From the NCBI GenBank assembly GCA_009103225.1, contig RHPI01001168.1, positions 469,053 through 533,052 of the forward strand: a stretch of DNA of 64,000 bases, written 5' to 3'. Each line of letters begins with the position of its first letter. The stretch's first letter is position 1. Source of the stretch: Chlorokybus atmophyticus (taxonomy: Eukaryota; Streptophyta; Chlorokybophyceae; Chlorokybales; Chlorokybaceae). Under the pieces are notes generated by a model, which saw only the letters and a program-made list of their open reading frames with translations, did no database searches and was not told where the DNA came from. The position numbers and the translations under genes are program-made. Shown in pieces: positions 1 to 11,000 of the stretch.

Positions 1-29
1 CCCCCCCCCCCCCCCCCCCCCCCCCCCCC
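1..29. other. poly-C run at window edge
   Basis: Twenty-nine consecutive C residues. It may be a true homopolymer or an assembly edge artefact. No telomeric repeat is seen beside it. Confidence 0.6.
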
Positions 30-210
30 GCGGACGAAAGAAATGAGGGTGGCTCATGTTTAAGCAGGGGGCTTTCGTTGTGAGTAAATACGGTATACGC
101 ATACCTTACTTACTCGAATGAAAACTTCGCTTTTATACCGCATATATGCACCACACGAACTTCGCTGTATGCACACACAGACATTGCGCAGTTATACACA
201 TACGCACGCA

Positions 211-385
211 CGTGCATGTGCACGCGCATGCATGCGTGGTATAAGCAAGAGCGTAGTAGCTGAGTAGGTATATAATGTGTATATACATATATATATGTAA
301 ATACGTGCATGTGCACGCGCATGCCTGCGTGGTATAAGCAAGAGCGTAGCAGCTGAGTAGATATATAATGTATATGTACACATAC

Positions 386-398
<13 letters not shown>
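211..398. repeat. 93-bp tandem duplication
   Basis: Two units starting at 211 and 304 share the core CGTGCATGTGCACGCGCATG followed by TGCGTGGTATAAGCAAGAGC, and both end in an AT-rich TATATAATGT stretch. They differ at a few positions, so the duplication is not brand new. Confidence 0.8.
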
Positions 399-440
<42 letters not shown>

Positions 441-444
441 CGTG

Positions 445-496
<52 letters not shown>
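395..496. repeat. TG/CA dinucleotide microsatellite
   Basis: About 100 bp of nearly pure TG, broken only by a few GCG/CG steps near 436-452. The His/Thr-rich and Val/Cys-rich open frames across it are artefacts of the repeat. Confidence 0.9.
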
Positions 497-497
<1 letters not shown>

Positions 498-499
498 TA

Positions 500-2155
500 C
501 TTATCTACAGTATGGAGCACACACACACACACATGTATATATATAGAGCTTGTTAAGAACGCACATGTACATTGCAGGTTGCTTGAAAATGCACAGCCAA
601 TAATAGATAGCTATGAATGGTGCGCAGCCGAGCAATGACACATGCAGAGTATGCAACAAAAAACAGCCAGGCCACATTATCAGATGCAAGTGAACATGCA
701 AGTGCCCTTGGTTGCGCACGCACTAGTATGGCATATATGCGAGCGCGCACACGTGAGACATGGACTGCTCATGCACCGAACAGTCACATGGTGAGTTTAT
801 CCATGAAATATGTGGAAGTTACAGCGCTAATGACTTATTGTGCGATGTTAAAATTTATGATTTTTGTCAGCGGTGACCCTCGACACCCACTTCTCTCTCG
901 CACTGCATAAGGCAGAGATCCTGATGGTGCCTCAATTACTCAACCTGCTTTCAAACTGCCAGCAACACGCTCTACCCACCGGGACGCAGTCCCTATGTCG
1001 GCGGGCTGCGCAAACAGCCGACTACTAGCATGGGCCTCGACCAATCAGGACGCAGTCCCCAAGGCGGCGGGCCGTGTTGACAGCGGACTTAGGCGAAGCC
1101 CGCAGCAAGCGTTGGCAGTGAGTTGCAAGTAGACGGACTGGAGCAGAAGTAGCGATGGCACCGCCCGAGACTGACTACGTTAGCCCACCTTGGAGCTGAC
1201 GAGCGCCCAAGGTTCGGTAAGGTAGAGCTCCGCAGTAAAAGTAGTTCAGCGATAGTTGTGTACGTGCTGTCAGCGAACCCAGCTATTCCAAGCGGCAGTT
1301 GTTTACAGTTGCACTTGCCTTTGCCCGTACACTTATAAGTGTACACTCTTTGTTCCCATGCTTGTGGCCATCGCATTTGCTACTTGCACACTGCATCATT
1401 TATGCACTGCTGCTTGCTCGCACCCCACTCACTGTTCAATTGTGACTATGCTTGCTCGCACTTGCACACTTGGTGCTGGTAGTGTGTGATCTCCTCTCAC
1501 TTGGTTACACATCCCCGCACACATACACTGCGTGACTGCTGTGTGCATTCTCCAAGCGTCCTTGCTCGGGAGCTTGTTGAATAACTACTACCACATAAAG
1601 CTTAAGAGACCATACAGTTTGTTTTCCTCTCCTCTGTCTCCTGCACGTACTACGCCACCAATAGCACATTGCTACTACAGCTCTCCCTGCGTTGCGACCC
1701 GCACGCTGCCCTGCAGCATTTCAACTCTCAACACTTGTGCACTTTCGTGCACACACCCCACTGCGAAACATACCCCGCAGGTGAGGCCTCCCTTGCACGA
1801 CATGTTCATATCAACGTGATTGAACAATTCCATGAGGACTTTTTTGAAACAAGTAGCACTAAGTTTTTTTTTTAATTGTATGTATAACTGTATAACAAGT
1901 GAGTGAAGCTTGGCGTTCATCAAGAATTTACGAAACGCCCTTGATGATAAGGCCTATTGGTATGTTGCTGAAGATCTTAAACTTGTGAACGTTCGCTGCA
2001 CGCATCTCGAGCATTGTCTCCGTACACAACCATGTGCAGCACACAGTTTATTTCGCTGCATGCAACATGCCAAGAGAAGGACCTTGACATATCTGAACTG
2101 TGTAAGGTCAATCGGGCGGACGCAAACGATGCGGCTGTGGAGGGGGCAAAAGAGT
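500..2155. other. intergenic, no gene recognised
   Basis: No open frame here looks coding. Between about 976 and 1085 a motif built around GGACGCAGTCCC...GGCGGGC occurs twice, a diverged short duplication. The 3' end near 1985-2010 carries GTGAACGTTCGCTGCAC, which resembles the stretch just after the Plavaka copy at 7010. This may be a scrap of a third copy, but it is too short to be sure. Confidence 0.4.
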
Positions 2156-2237
2156 CGCAACCTGAGAGATTCGAACTCTCGCGGGAAGATCCCATGTACT
2201 TAGCAGGCACACGCCTTAACCACTCGGCCAAAGTTGC
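2156..2237 (-). tRNA. tRNA-Ser (anticodon GCT)
   Basis: Read on the minus strand this is an 82-nt class II tRNA. The 7-bp acceptor stem GCAACTT/AGGTTGC is followed by discriminator G. The A box TGGCCGAGTGG, D loop GGTTAAGGC, anticodon loop around TGCTAAG (anticodon GCT), a long variable arm (GGGATCTTCCC region) and the B box GTTCGAATC are all present. CCA is not encoded, as expected for a nuclear gene. There is no intron. A TTTT stretch, the Pol III terminator, lies just downstream (AAAA at 2146-2149 on the plus strand). The sequence closely resembles plant tRNA-Ser(GCU). It lies about 100 bp upstream of the DUF89 gene and is transcribed away from it. Confidence 0.95.
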
Positions 2238-2335
2238 TTTGGGACAAACCACCATGATAGACCTGGCGGTCGCACGTAATATGTACATATTACCACATGT
2301 CGCGCTCATGCCGACCACCAGCGCTGATCTACCTC

Positions 2336-4619
2336 ATGGCGACGGTGTTTGCCGGCGGCAATGCCGCCAACACCAGCAATGCACTGGGAGGACAAGAGCA
2401 CACTGTTGGCAACTCTTTCTGTGGGCCTCTGCGGCAGCTGGTTGCAAACGGGTACCACCCCGCCACCATCGCCTACATTGATGCTGACACTGGCAAACCG
2501 GTGCAGCTGTGGATCGACATCTTCCGGCGGAGCATTCCGGCCTTTAGGTATCAGTTGTATGCATGTCATATAGGCATTGTACTTGCAATGCATTTATCAC
2601 TCCCCAGTAAAGATCATGCAAGGCAGTTCATCAACACGCCAGGTGACATTGGTGCAAGCTGACCGTGTCATATGCCGCTCTCAAGTGTTTACGGCGTGCT
2701 ACGCAAACAGCTTGTCACCTCAACGGATGTCTGTTGTTGGCACAGTCCTTTACATGGGTTGCTAAAGTACATGCGCACATGCAGACGTTGGATAATTTCT
2801 GATAGCGTACCAATGATGCATGCAGGGCGCGGGCAGCTGCGGATGCTTCAGTGCCAGATGCAGGAAGGCTTGCGGATCAGTTTGCCATCAAGTGAGTGAT
2901 CAGCACACACACATAGTGCATTGGCAGCTTACCAGGGAGTGTCGCATGTTGCTGTGACTTGACAAGCTGCACTCGGCAGTTATGACAATATCATGCAAAG
3001 AGTCGAAAAGGATCCCCTTGCTTACGGAGAGCTGAACTGCATGGTACGGTACGCAAAGCATTTATACTGCTTGTGTGTATTCAATGTGATGACGACAAGA
3101 TTGCAATACTGGCACAATATATGCAGGCGTTGTGTGCACTAAGAGATAACTGCTTGAGAGACCTTGGCTTCCGTGACATCTTTGCTGTCGTCAAGGCAAG
3201 TCTGGAGGTGCAAGTGACTTTATGTCCCTTTTGCAAGCTGCATGCAGCTAAACAGCTATGACTTATGGCAGGCGGCGGAGAATGCTACGAGTCTCGAGCT
3301 CCTCAGTGGCGTCCTTTGCGAGGTGGACGCTGTGAGTGACGAGGGCGAACGCATACGCAACCTCGTGCGCGGTGTTTTCGCGGGGAATGTCTTTGACCTT
3401 GGCACCCCGGAGGTCCGTTGCAAAGACGTGACAACTGTGCATGTGGGCAAGTGTGCGTTGGGGTTGAGCGAATTGCTTGTTGTCTCGCGCGTGTGCTGTA
3501 ACAACTCGTGGTTACTAATGTCTTGAGGCTAGACTACTGTTGTCCGCAGTACGAAGATGTTGGTTTATATTGTCAGCATGTATCATACCAAGTTTCATGT
3601 GACAAACCATGCTGCATGGTTGCAGACAGCAGCATGGTTTGAGTCAGGAGCATTCTCCTTCGCGGACCAGCTCGGCAAGCTGTTGGCGCGGCCATGGCTG
3701 TACGACGATCTTGACATCTTCGCCCAGCATTGGCAGACCGCTGCACACTACCGAGAAGTGTGTACTTGTGCGGAGTTTAGTAGTGGGGAGCATGGCACAG
3801 TTCTCACCGCAAAACGCCCATCGTCGCAGGTCGTTATGTTTGTGGATAATGCTGGCGCTGATGTGGTGTTGGGGATGATCCCTCTGGCGCGAGAGTTTCT
3901 TAGGAAAGGCACCAAGGTACAGCGCTTGCTGTTCAGCTGATTGGCAGGAAAACGTTGTGTTTGCCCACAGCGGTTTGGAAACAGGTGATACTGGCGGCGA
4001 ACGCAGTGCCTTCCCTCAATGACATCACGCACGAGGAGCTTGTTGGCATACTGCAGATGGTGCGTAACATTGACAATGTCATCGCACGCGCCTTGGACGA
4101 AGAAACTCTCAGATGTATATCCAGCGGAAGCGACATGCCGGTGCGGGACTGCGGGCTGACTGCCACAACCATTGCTGGAATGTCTGCACCTATGCTTTAG
4201 AGAGTGCACCAGTATGTGTGTTTATTTTGGGCAGGTTCTGGATTTCAGACGGATTTCAAGTGAGCTTGTGGAGGCAGCTGGTGAAGCGGACCTTATCATT
4301 GTAGAAGGAATGGTAAGCTTTATTCTCAGTGCGCTGACCAAATGCTTGCCCATGCCAACCTTTTGCGTCACACCACATCAATGGCTGCAGGGTCGTTCCA
4401 TAGAAACCAATCTGTACGCGAAGTTCACCTGCGACAGTCTCAAGCTTGGCATGGTATGTTCCAACACCCAATTTCCACATGTTGTGCAATGCCATCGGCT
4501 TGTAGCGCACCGCATCAAATCATTGCTTAACGCAGGTGAAGCATCAGGAGGTGGCGGATGCGCTCAGGGGCCGCATGTACGATTGTGTATGCAAGTTTGA
4601 TCGGTCCTCCACCAAGTGA
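2336..4619 (+). CDS. DUF89 damage-control phosphatase, plant 4'-phosphopantetheine phosphatase type (11 exons)
   Basis: Metal-dependent phosphatase of the DUF89/ARMT1 family. The plant PANK2/PANK4-linked subgroup dephosphorylates 4'-phosphopantetheine and its oxidised forms, limiting waste in CoA synthesis in the cytosol. Exons: 2336-2547, 2826-2891, 2980-3043, 3127-3195, 3272-3412, 3626-3757, 3830-3916, 3985-4140, 4235-4312, 4391-4453, 4536-4619. They total 1152 nt (383 aa) with phase kept throughout, close to the roughly 370 aa of stand-alone plant members. Family hallmarks in order: WIDIFRRSIPAF, LGFRDIF, NLVRGVFAGNVFDLG, ARPWLYDDLD, MFVDNAGADVVLG (metal and phosphate site), LAANAVPSLND, SGSDMP, ADLIIVEGM, GRSIETNLYAKFTCDSLKLG, and the C-terminal YDCVCKFDRS. 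No pantothenate kinase domain is fused in front. The intron at 3196-3271 has a GC donor, and the 3413 donor (GTCCGT) is weak. ATG 2336 (ATGGCGACG) is preferred to the in-frame ATG at 2297 but is unproven. Confidence 0.9.
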
Positions 4620-4828
4620 TGTGCTGACAAGCGCCATTCAGTTAAACTGAGAGGAGCTAGTGTTTAAAAGGTATTCTTGATTCTTGGTTCTAGCACACTC
4701 TGCTTGGTAGTGGATTGCACATTACATATCTTTCGTGGCCGCACGTATGTGGAAAGCAGCTGACCGGCAAAGGCAGCATGCATGGAAGCAGGCAACAATG
4801 CAATGCAGCACACCTAACCGACAGCAGC
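4620..4828. other. 3' flank of the DUF89 gene
   Basis: About 200 bp of non-coding sequence, presumably containing the DUF89 3' UTR. It ends where similarity to the Plavaka-like element begins. Confidence 0.5.
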
Positions 4829-7040
4829 GACATGGGGGTTGTTATGATAGCGCTTCTGCCGGTGGTTCATGCAGTGGCTGGGTATCCCACCTGGGCGCAG
4901 GGCAAAGAATCGTTCTCAATTCAGAAACGTGAGATTTCATGACACTTTAATGTAGTGTTAGAAGATGTGAAGCGGGCGAGCTGGGAAGGTCTGCAGCTCA
5001 TCGACCCGAATGGCATTGAGCGTCGTGTGTTTCTCGCGCTTGCTAACTACATCAGCGACTTGCAGGTAGTGGGCATGCATGGTTGTAACCGGATGCAGCC
5101 TGCTGGCAAACAGTGCATGGAGGATGTTGTCAGTGGAGCATTTGAGTTTGTTGTGTTGCAGGAGACTGCCACACTCGCACGCACTGTGTCGGGCAACAAA
5201 ATATGACATCCTTGCGATGTTTATCTCGTTATTAAATCAGATCTGTGAGAGATGCATGAGGACTGGGAATTGAGAACCGAGGCTTTCGACACAACAGCAA
5301 TTACGTCAGTTGCGGGCGGACCTGTATAGCGGTGTTAGGAATGCACGCCAGACAGCCAAGGCTCTCCATGCATGTCGAGGAGGTAATGCTCAAATTATCG
5401 GCATTCGTGAGGATGAATGGCTTTCAGTGAAACCATGCAATGTGGTTTGGCAACCAAAAGCATTGTGGGGTTGGCGACGGTCGCATGTGCCGGGAGCTGA
5501 CTGCTACTGTCGTCTTGCCCCTGACGCAATGCATGTGCTGAGAGGCATCATTGACCACCTGCTTGCTGCTGTGTACGACGCATTCGTTCCTTCGCAGCGT
5601 CGCAGGTGCCGGGAGCTGACTACTACTCTCGTCTTGCCCCTGACGCAATTCATGTGCTGGGAGGCATCATTAACCACATGCTTGCTGCTGTATACGACGC
5701 TTCGAAGGAACGAATGCGTCTATCCACGAGACAGCTTCTGCAGGCCAGGCACGTCTTTGGTGTTGGTTTTTTTTTTGAACACAAAAGCCAACAACACGTG
5801 CTCACAAGCAGATGTGCACAGGCTCAATGCATGCAAGGCGTCTCTACGGGTTTTGCACTTCAAGGCACCCACAAGGACAGTAGATTTCTTCCTGTCCAAC
5901 CACTCCTTTCAGGTGGTGGGAAAAGTGGCGGTGCTGTAGCTGCTGCCGGTCCTTACGGACGGTTTGCTGCTCGACAGTGAGAGCGACGATTTCTTCACCA
6001 TTGTTGCCACATTGCTTGCCCAGTGGAACAAAAGGTTGCTCAAGGCGCATGAACACACAACAGAGACCCTGACCACAGCCGACAACGAGCTGGCTGCCTT
6101 CAAAGCTGCAGTGTTGCATCCGATACTGTCGTCATATTCTGCACAAAAGTCAGGTCGGAAGATCGAGAGGATGTTTCGGCTCACTTATTTTGGGCCGGCA
6201 ATTGTTAGCAGTGGAAATTCAGATTGGTTCAGCGCCAACCGCTTGAAGCAAACGCACGCCCAAAATATCAAAAGGTGGGCGCGTGGTGGCAACAACCGGG
6301 ACTTCTAGGCGCGTATCTTGAAGGCATGGAGCTGTGCAGAATATGTGAGAGAGGATGGCATGGTTGTGGATCACGAGATGCGCTCGGTCATGGCGCAGGC
6401 GCGGCAGCAGTGATGTAATGTAATGAAAAAGACGGACAGATTGCTACGGATGGATGTGCTGACAAGGAGGGAGTCCAGCCCGTATTAGAGCTAATCTGTG
6501 CGTAGCCGCCAAGTCGCCCTGAAGACTCCATTCGCCAACAAGCTGCCTGCCACCCTAGACAGCTGGTTGAGGAGGGAACAACTGGAGCTGACCAACGGGT
6601 GGCGTGCTGTTCGCGTGGTGAACGGAGGCGCAGCGGTGTACATGACATCAGGAGTCAGCATGGCGCGCGCAACTGGGATGTTCCATGGGCGGCCTTGATT
6701 CTCTACACTTGAGTTAGAAGGTGATGAGGACGGTGCGAACATGACGTGGTGGGCTTAGGCACTCCTTTTTTTGTGCGTGGTCGTGTGGGGTGGTAGCGGC
6801 GAGCGTGTGTGGAAGGAGGTTGTGTTTGTCTGCTGGTACATGAAGCAGGATGTGACGAGCGACACAAAGTGCATCGCTCTGGAATGGGAAAAGCGTCGGG
6901 GGGGTCCACATCTCGATGTCGTGACTCTGGAGCAAATAAAAGGCATTGTCCAGCTGCTCCCCATGTTTGACAAGGACAGTGCCCGTGTACAAGAGGGCAA
7001 GTATTAGGTGAACGTTCACTGCACTGTCACGTAACACATG
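4829..7040 (+). mobile_element. decayed 5'-truncated Plavaka-like (CMC superfamily) transposon, copy 1
   Basis: Closely similar over its length to the more complete copy at 61500-63383, but it starts in mid-gene. The zinc finger and the first half of the transposase are missing. Recognisable conserved blocks include MGVVMIALLPVVHAVAG, the LAPDAMHVL block (Plavaka TPDLLHQLHKG region) and FGPAIVSSG with NIKRWARGGNNRD. Compared with copy 2, in-frame stops arise by transitions: TGG to TGA near 6698, CAG to TAG near 6757, and TGG to TAG near 6485. There are also indels and a 120-bp internal duplication. It keeps the C-terminal region that the gap hides in copy 2, ending around LDVVTLEQIKGIVQLLPMF (6916-6972), which matches the Plavaka C-terminal domain. 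Not functional. Confidence 0.8.
5484..5715 (+). repeat. rearranged internal duplication in Plavaka copy 1
   Basis: The segment CCGGGAGCTGACTRCTACT through GCTGTRTACGACGC occurs twice in tandem here but only once in copy 2. The junction (5578-5595) carries GACGCATTCGTTCCTTCG, the reverse complement of CGAAGGAACGAATGCGTC near 5702. This combination of direct duplication and short inverted insert is what template switching would leave. Confidence 0.8.
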
Positions 7041-7237
7041 TACTTGTCTCACTACTCTGAGTTTGGAGCATATCAGTCAGTAAGGCATTACTAATCGTAC
7101 GCTAAGACTTCTGCATGTGGACGTGTACAATACCGGGCAGCTGTTACTGCACAACTGTCACTGCAATCGAATGTGCTATGCAACATTTAACGATCAGTCC
7201 GCCGTGTGGCATTAAGCATCAATACAGTGCACCACAC
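7041..7237. other. short intergenic spacer
   Basis: Nothing recognised. It lies between the transposon end and the stop codon of the minus-strand methyltransferase gene. Confidence 0.4.
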
Positions 7238-8499
7238 TCAAGCCTTATAGTTCCATGATACAGGAGGGTAGTCATAGCGCATATCCATTGTTTCAAGCAT
7301 GAGACGCCCTATGCACTCCGTTATTGCGGGAGGAACTGCATTCGCTATGGTAACGACCGAGGTCATCCATGGCACTCCCAGCGCTGTTCGCCATGCAGCA
7401 ATGCCGCCTCTGGTGCTTGGAAGGCCATAGACCGGGTACATTTGCTGTGGCGCGTTTAATGTCACAATTGTCTTCTTCGCGCTAGCGGACAGGTGCGGCA
7501 ATAGCAGTCCAACCGCCTTGCCCGCGTGCGAGCAGCGTGCTGGCGGGGTAGCTACCACTGGCTGTGTGCAAAACAGACGGTGTCGAAAAGTTGATAGGCC
7601 AAACATCGTGCCACAAATAGACAGATTGGGTTTGAATGAGGAAGCTGCTCCTGGCACATTCTCAATTACAAACTTGACTTGGCTTGCAAGCAGCAGATGT
7701 TGGACGAGCGGTATCATATCCTGGTGTCTCCAGGATGTGCCATGTGCCGCCCGTTGAGGTGCCAGAATAGCATCTGAATAGGCCTTGCATGGTGGACTGG
7801 CCCATATGAGCTCGTACTCGCTCAGCTCTCCTGCACTCAGAGTGCATACATCGCGGTGTATCAAGGGCAGCCGGTACTCAGAGGAGGGACTTATGTCCAT
7901 CCCGATCACGTCAAAGCCTGCGTGATATAGACCGACACTGGCACCGCCACCGTCGCAGAATAGGTCAAGTGGCCTTGGTCTGCGTGTGCGTCCAAGCTTG
8001 TTGTCAAATGGCGTGTATGTGGTCAAGGCTGATCGTGGTGCTGGTCAGGGACTAACAATGATGCCGTCTGGGCGTACTTTACGACTGACGTTCTCCCCTC
8101 CGGCGCGCAGATTATAGCGTGCCCCGTCAACTGATGTGTACGCGAATACGTTGTGCCCTTTGAAGTTGATGGTCTGTGGTCGATGACCGTCATCGAATAC
8201 TATACGGTGCTGCCCTGCACAGACATTTCCATTGCACCATGCATATATAATCAGTCCTTGATCTCGCACGCCACGAAGCGATGCTGACCTGACGCTTGCT
8301 TGAATGATTCCACAACGCCCGCATACCACTCTCCATCCAGCGGCCAATGCACCATGACATTCACACCGATCAGCTGCTCGCATCCCAACTTAACTGCGTT
8401 CCGCAGCTGAAGCAGTGCGCTGTTCAACGGTCGATGGTCTGCCGCCTCTACAGCGGCCAGGGGTAGGATCTGCCCACGCCCACATCGTGGAAGACTGCT
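7238..8499 (-). CDS. Tudor/Agenet-like domain fused to C5 cytosine DNA methyltransferase (3 exons visible, 5' end open)
   Basis: Transfers a methyl group from S-adenosylmethionine to cytosine C5. The last exon (7238-8028) encodes a compact catalytic domain. It has motif I LDLFCDGGGAS with the following DIS, motif IV SPPC with the catalytic Cys, motif VI ENVPG, a motif VIII-like RHRLF, and motif X-like NAVPPAITECIGRLM. At about 260 aa it is shorter than bacterial enzymes and most like phage or viral ones. This exon has no ATG before motif I and follows an in-frame TGA, so splicing is needed. Introns 8029-8082 (54 bp) and 8215-8288 (74 bp) restore phase and join exons 8083-8214 and 8289-8499. 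Together these encode LIGVNVMVHWPLDGEWYAGV and then QHRIVFDDGH, a Tudor/Agenet-like fold typical of chromatin readers. Exon 8289-8499 starts at an acceptor TTTAG, so more upstream exons are expected. What was transferred and when is inference. Confidence 0.7.
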
Positions 8500-9500
8500 C
8501 TAAATGCGACAGCAGCTTCAACATGCATGAAATAAGCATACGCCCAACATAACATGCAGTGATACGTCGCGGTCCACTCTGCCAAATTACCTCCACAGCA
8601 TCCACCACATGTCCACTAAACACATGTCCCAGTGTTGTCCATGTGAAGAAGCGCATGAAGCCCCTCGCCACTCGAAGCATGAGCGCGAGCACGATTCGCA
8701 CACGCACTGCACGCAATGGAAAAACTCGGGTTCCTTGCACAGCACTTTGCCGAGGCGGCAGCTAAACACATCGACATTGTGTGTGGTGTGATGCCAGCAA
8801 GCAGCATTAAAATCGTGGCACCCTGTCTGCACTCGCTGGCATTAGGTCAAGTGTGCTCGCATTTGCTGCCTACGATCATTGGCACATATGTACGCATTGC
8901 ATTGTGGGCACACCAAGCATGGTCTCCTAGGTATGGGGGATTCAACTGCTGCCGCCAACATCATGCAAAGTAGGAATCGGCACGGCTGCCCACAACTGAG
9001 CGAGACTTTAGGGTATGGGCATCAATTTGGGGTTGCCAGCTTACGAACCCTACATGGGTCACACTTCAAGTGAAGCACGACTATACCATGGACGATATTG
9101 CAGTACCATGCATGCATACTACATCAACATGAATGGTACTCCATATGTCAATGGTACTACGATACAAGGATACTCGCATACTACCACGATCGTAGAGTAA
9201 TACTGTGCTGTTTGTCCATAGAACCCAGAGCGCTGTCCGAGTTTGTTGCTGTCAACCATGCTCTGAACTAGTGAGGTATGCAAGCCATGCACTGACTCAT
9301 GCGCCGGGCAGTCATCATACACATGTACAGCCATGCTTCTGACAACAGCAGATCTCGGGTGCATCATGCACCATGCTGCAACTATACATGTATTTACATG
9401 GTTCATAGGAAGCCAACACAAAACTACAATACATGCACAATTGTCATCAAGGCGGGGGCCAAATCACCGTTGACACGTTGGCGTCTTGCATCAGGCGTGA
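8500..9500. other. unresolved region upstream of the methyltransferase exons
   Basis: It probably holds 5' exons or introns of the methyltransferase gene. A minus-strand open stretch (about 8390-8740, with FFTWTTLGHVFSGHVVDAVE) could be coding but could not be joined in phase. From 9060 to 9330 there are many short GTACCAT/ATGGTAC steps similar to the hairpin repeats elsewhere in the window. Confidence 0.3.
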
Positions 9501-9812
9501 CTACCAAAACGGGTGAGGTTGCTTGCAGAAGGGACACGTTTATGGATTCTTTGATTTATTTGCCACAGTCTTCTCATGTGCTATAATGCAGACATGGCAC
9601 AACGCTTTCTTGCAACAGGGCGTCTCCCTATCCGCTGGCGGGGGTGGCTCTGCAATGCGACAAATCAGTACGCATGGTGCACGCGGGTGTGCAAGCTGCC
9701 TCTGCCACCAAACTCTGTTATCGCGTTGCAGGCGTAGCAACTCCCATCTGAATGGCGCAGCATAACGCTCCACTGCCTGCTCGATCACCTGACTACGCCC
9801 ATCTGCCGTCAT
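9501..9812 (-). pseudogene. RING-finger-like ORF interrupted by TAA
   Basis: The frame from 9812 shows a Cys pattern C-x3-C, then CC-x3-LCHVC, then an in-frame TAA, then CPFC. Across the stop this is a RING-like arrangement of the algal PCCGK...C..C...CPFC type (E3 ubiquitin ligases and relatives). The stop falls between the sixth and seventh metal ligands, so the domain would be incomplete. A single base change would explain it, and no intron with clean borders spans it. The start ATG overlaps the TGA of the ORF ending at 9809 (ATGA). It is equally possible that this is an exon of a larger decayed gene. Confidence 0.4.
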
Positions 9813-10462
9813 GCACCACCTGCTGGGGCCTTAGTGCTCTCGTTCAGCATGCATTCATCCAGGCCCTCGACATGGCTGTCGTCACTCGTGTACTCCCCCG
9901 CATCGCCATTTTCTTCGAGCTTCCACAGAATCAGCTCGACGTGCCGTATGACATACAGCCACTGCCAGCCAAAGCATGCAAAGTATAGCTCAAATGTTTT
10001 TACTTGCCGCCCAGTATGTTTGCTCAGATAGTGGCACACATCTCGACCCACATCGATTGACATCGACAGGTACATCTGCTGCAGCAGGTCGAAGTTCTGC
10101 TCCGCGGATAGCTCTTGCACATTGCCGGGTTGCTGCGGCAACAACAACACCATCATATCGAGGACGGCGAGGGGCAACAACATACTACGGATGGCCATAT
10201 CGAGTTTGGGTTCCAACCATGGCCAATCCTAAGAGGTCTGTTTAGACCGCACTTTCCGCGTTTGCTCCCACTTATTGCATACTTTCGTCACCCACCTTGA
10301 GGCATGCCGCATGCGGTGATGCAGCGCATCTTGGGCGTATTGTAGGGCGATCAACTCCTTTGCACTACGAGTCAGCCCCTCAAAGCGTCTGCGCGTCGGT
10401 GCTTTGAGCTTAAGCAGCTCGTGCCGCACCGGCTGTCTCTCTTGACGATGCAGAGCAGCCAC
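9809..10462 (-). CDS. two hypothetical minus-strand coding pieces
   Basis: The piece at 10462-10229 is basic and helical (KLKAPTRRRFEGLTR, then ELIALQYAQDALHH) and looks like a coiled coil. The piece at 10216-9809 (135 codons) begins hydrophobic (MLLPLAVLDMMVLLLP) and contains FDLLQQMYLSMSIDVGRDV and an acidic tail. Splice-like signals lie between them (donor AG|GTGGGT at 10296, acceptor TTAG at 10228), but joining there does not keep the frame of the second piece. No family is recognised. They lie between the RING-like and OTU-like pieces on the same strand. Confidence 0.4.
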
Positions 10463-10562
10463 TTGACGCTGTAAACCCGCCTGTGCCTACTCAGGACACA
10501 CAGTCAGCCCCAATGAGGCTTCAAGGCGCTTCTTCTAACGTTTTAACGATGCCTCACCTTTC

Positions 10563-11000
10563 CTATTTTGGTCCTGTCAGCGTCCCTTGTTCCGATACCC
10601 CTTCTTCTTTGTTTTTTTTGTCAACCTGCACATTGTGACAGGCGCTCTCCGTAGCACTGTCACTCAGAGGAGGTAAGGAGTTATCTTGCTGCACAGCCTT
10701 GCGCTTGTTGGTTGCCTCCCGTTTCCCCACGACCTCATGCTGCTTCATGAGGTCGAGCATGAAGCCTTTGTCTTTCAGCGCAGCTTTCAGGACACCTCGA
10801 TCAATCTCTTTACCAACAAGACAGGCTGGAATCAATGTGGCAAGCTTAGAGGGAGAGGGCGAGCTACCGCTGCTTCTTGATGGAGATGCTTCCGGATGGT
10901 TAGAGTGCGGTGGCATGAGTCTCCGCAGCAGGAAGGGAGGGTGCTCAATTGTTATTGCGAGCATGTGGCTGTGGTTGAGGGGAGGCAGGATGTGCAGCAC
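10563..11000 (-). CDS. hypothetical basic, serine-rich ORF
   Basis: 146-codon open frame overlapping the end of the OTU-like ORF by about 55 bp. The N-terminal part is Pro/Ser-rich. The middle, LKAALKDKGFMLDLMKQHEVVGKREATNKRK, is charged and looks coding. The end is acidic and lysine-rich. It may be the C-terminal extension of the OTU-like protein in another frame rather than a gene of its own. No family is recognised. Confidence 0.35.
   Translation of the reverse strand: MLHILPPLNHSHMLAITIEHPPFLLRRLMPPHSNHPEASPSRSSGSSPSPSKLATLIPACLVGKEIDRGVLKAALKDKGFMLDLMKQHEVVGKREATNKRKAVQQDNSLPPLSDSATESACHNVQVDKKNKEEGVSEQGTLTGPK

Noticed and set aside
110-556. Long His/Thr- and Val/Cys-rich open frames on both strands
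   Set aside because: They are translations of the TG/CA microsatellite and its tandem neighbours.
1089-1376. 95-codon minus ORF near the left edge
   Set aside because: No conserved motif, and it overlaps a diverged local duplication. Composition looks non-coding.
9540-9545. Possible reassigned TAA (as glutamine) in the RING-like ORF, and TAA codons in the pogo-like gene
   Set aside because: The amino acid expected at the pogo stops is not glutamine, and several good genes here end at TAA, TAG or TGA. Decay is simpler.
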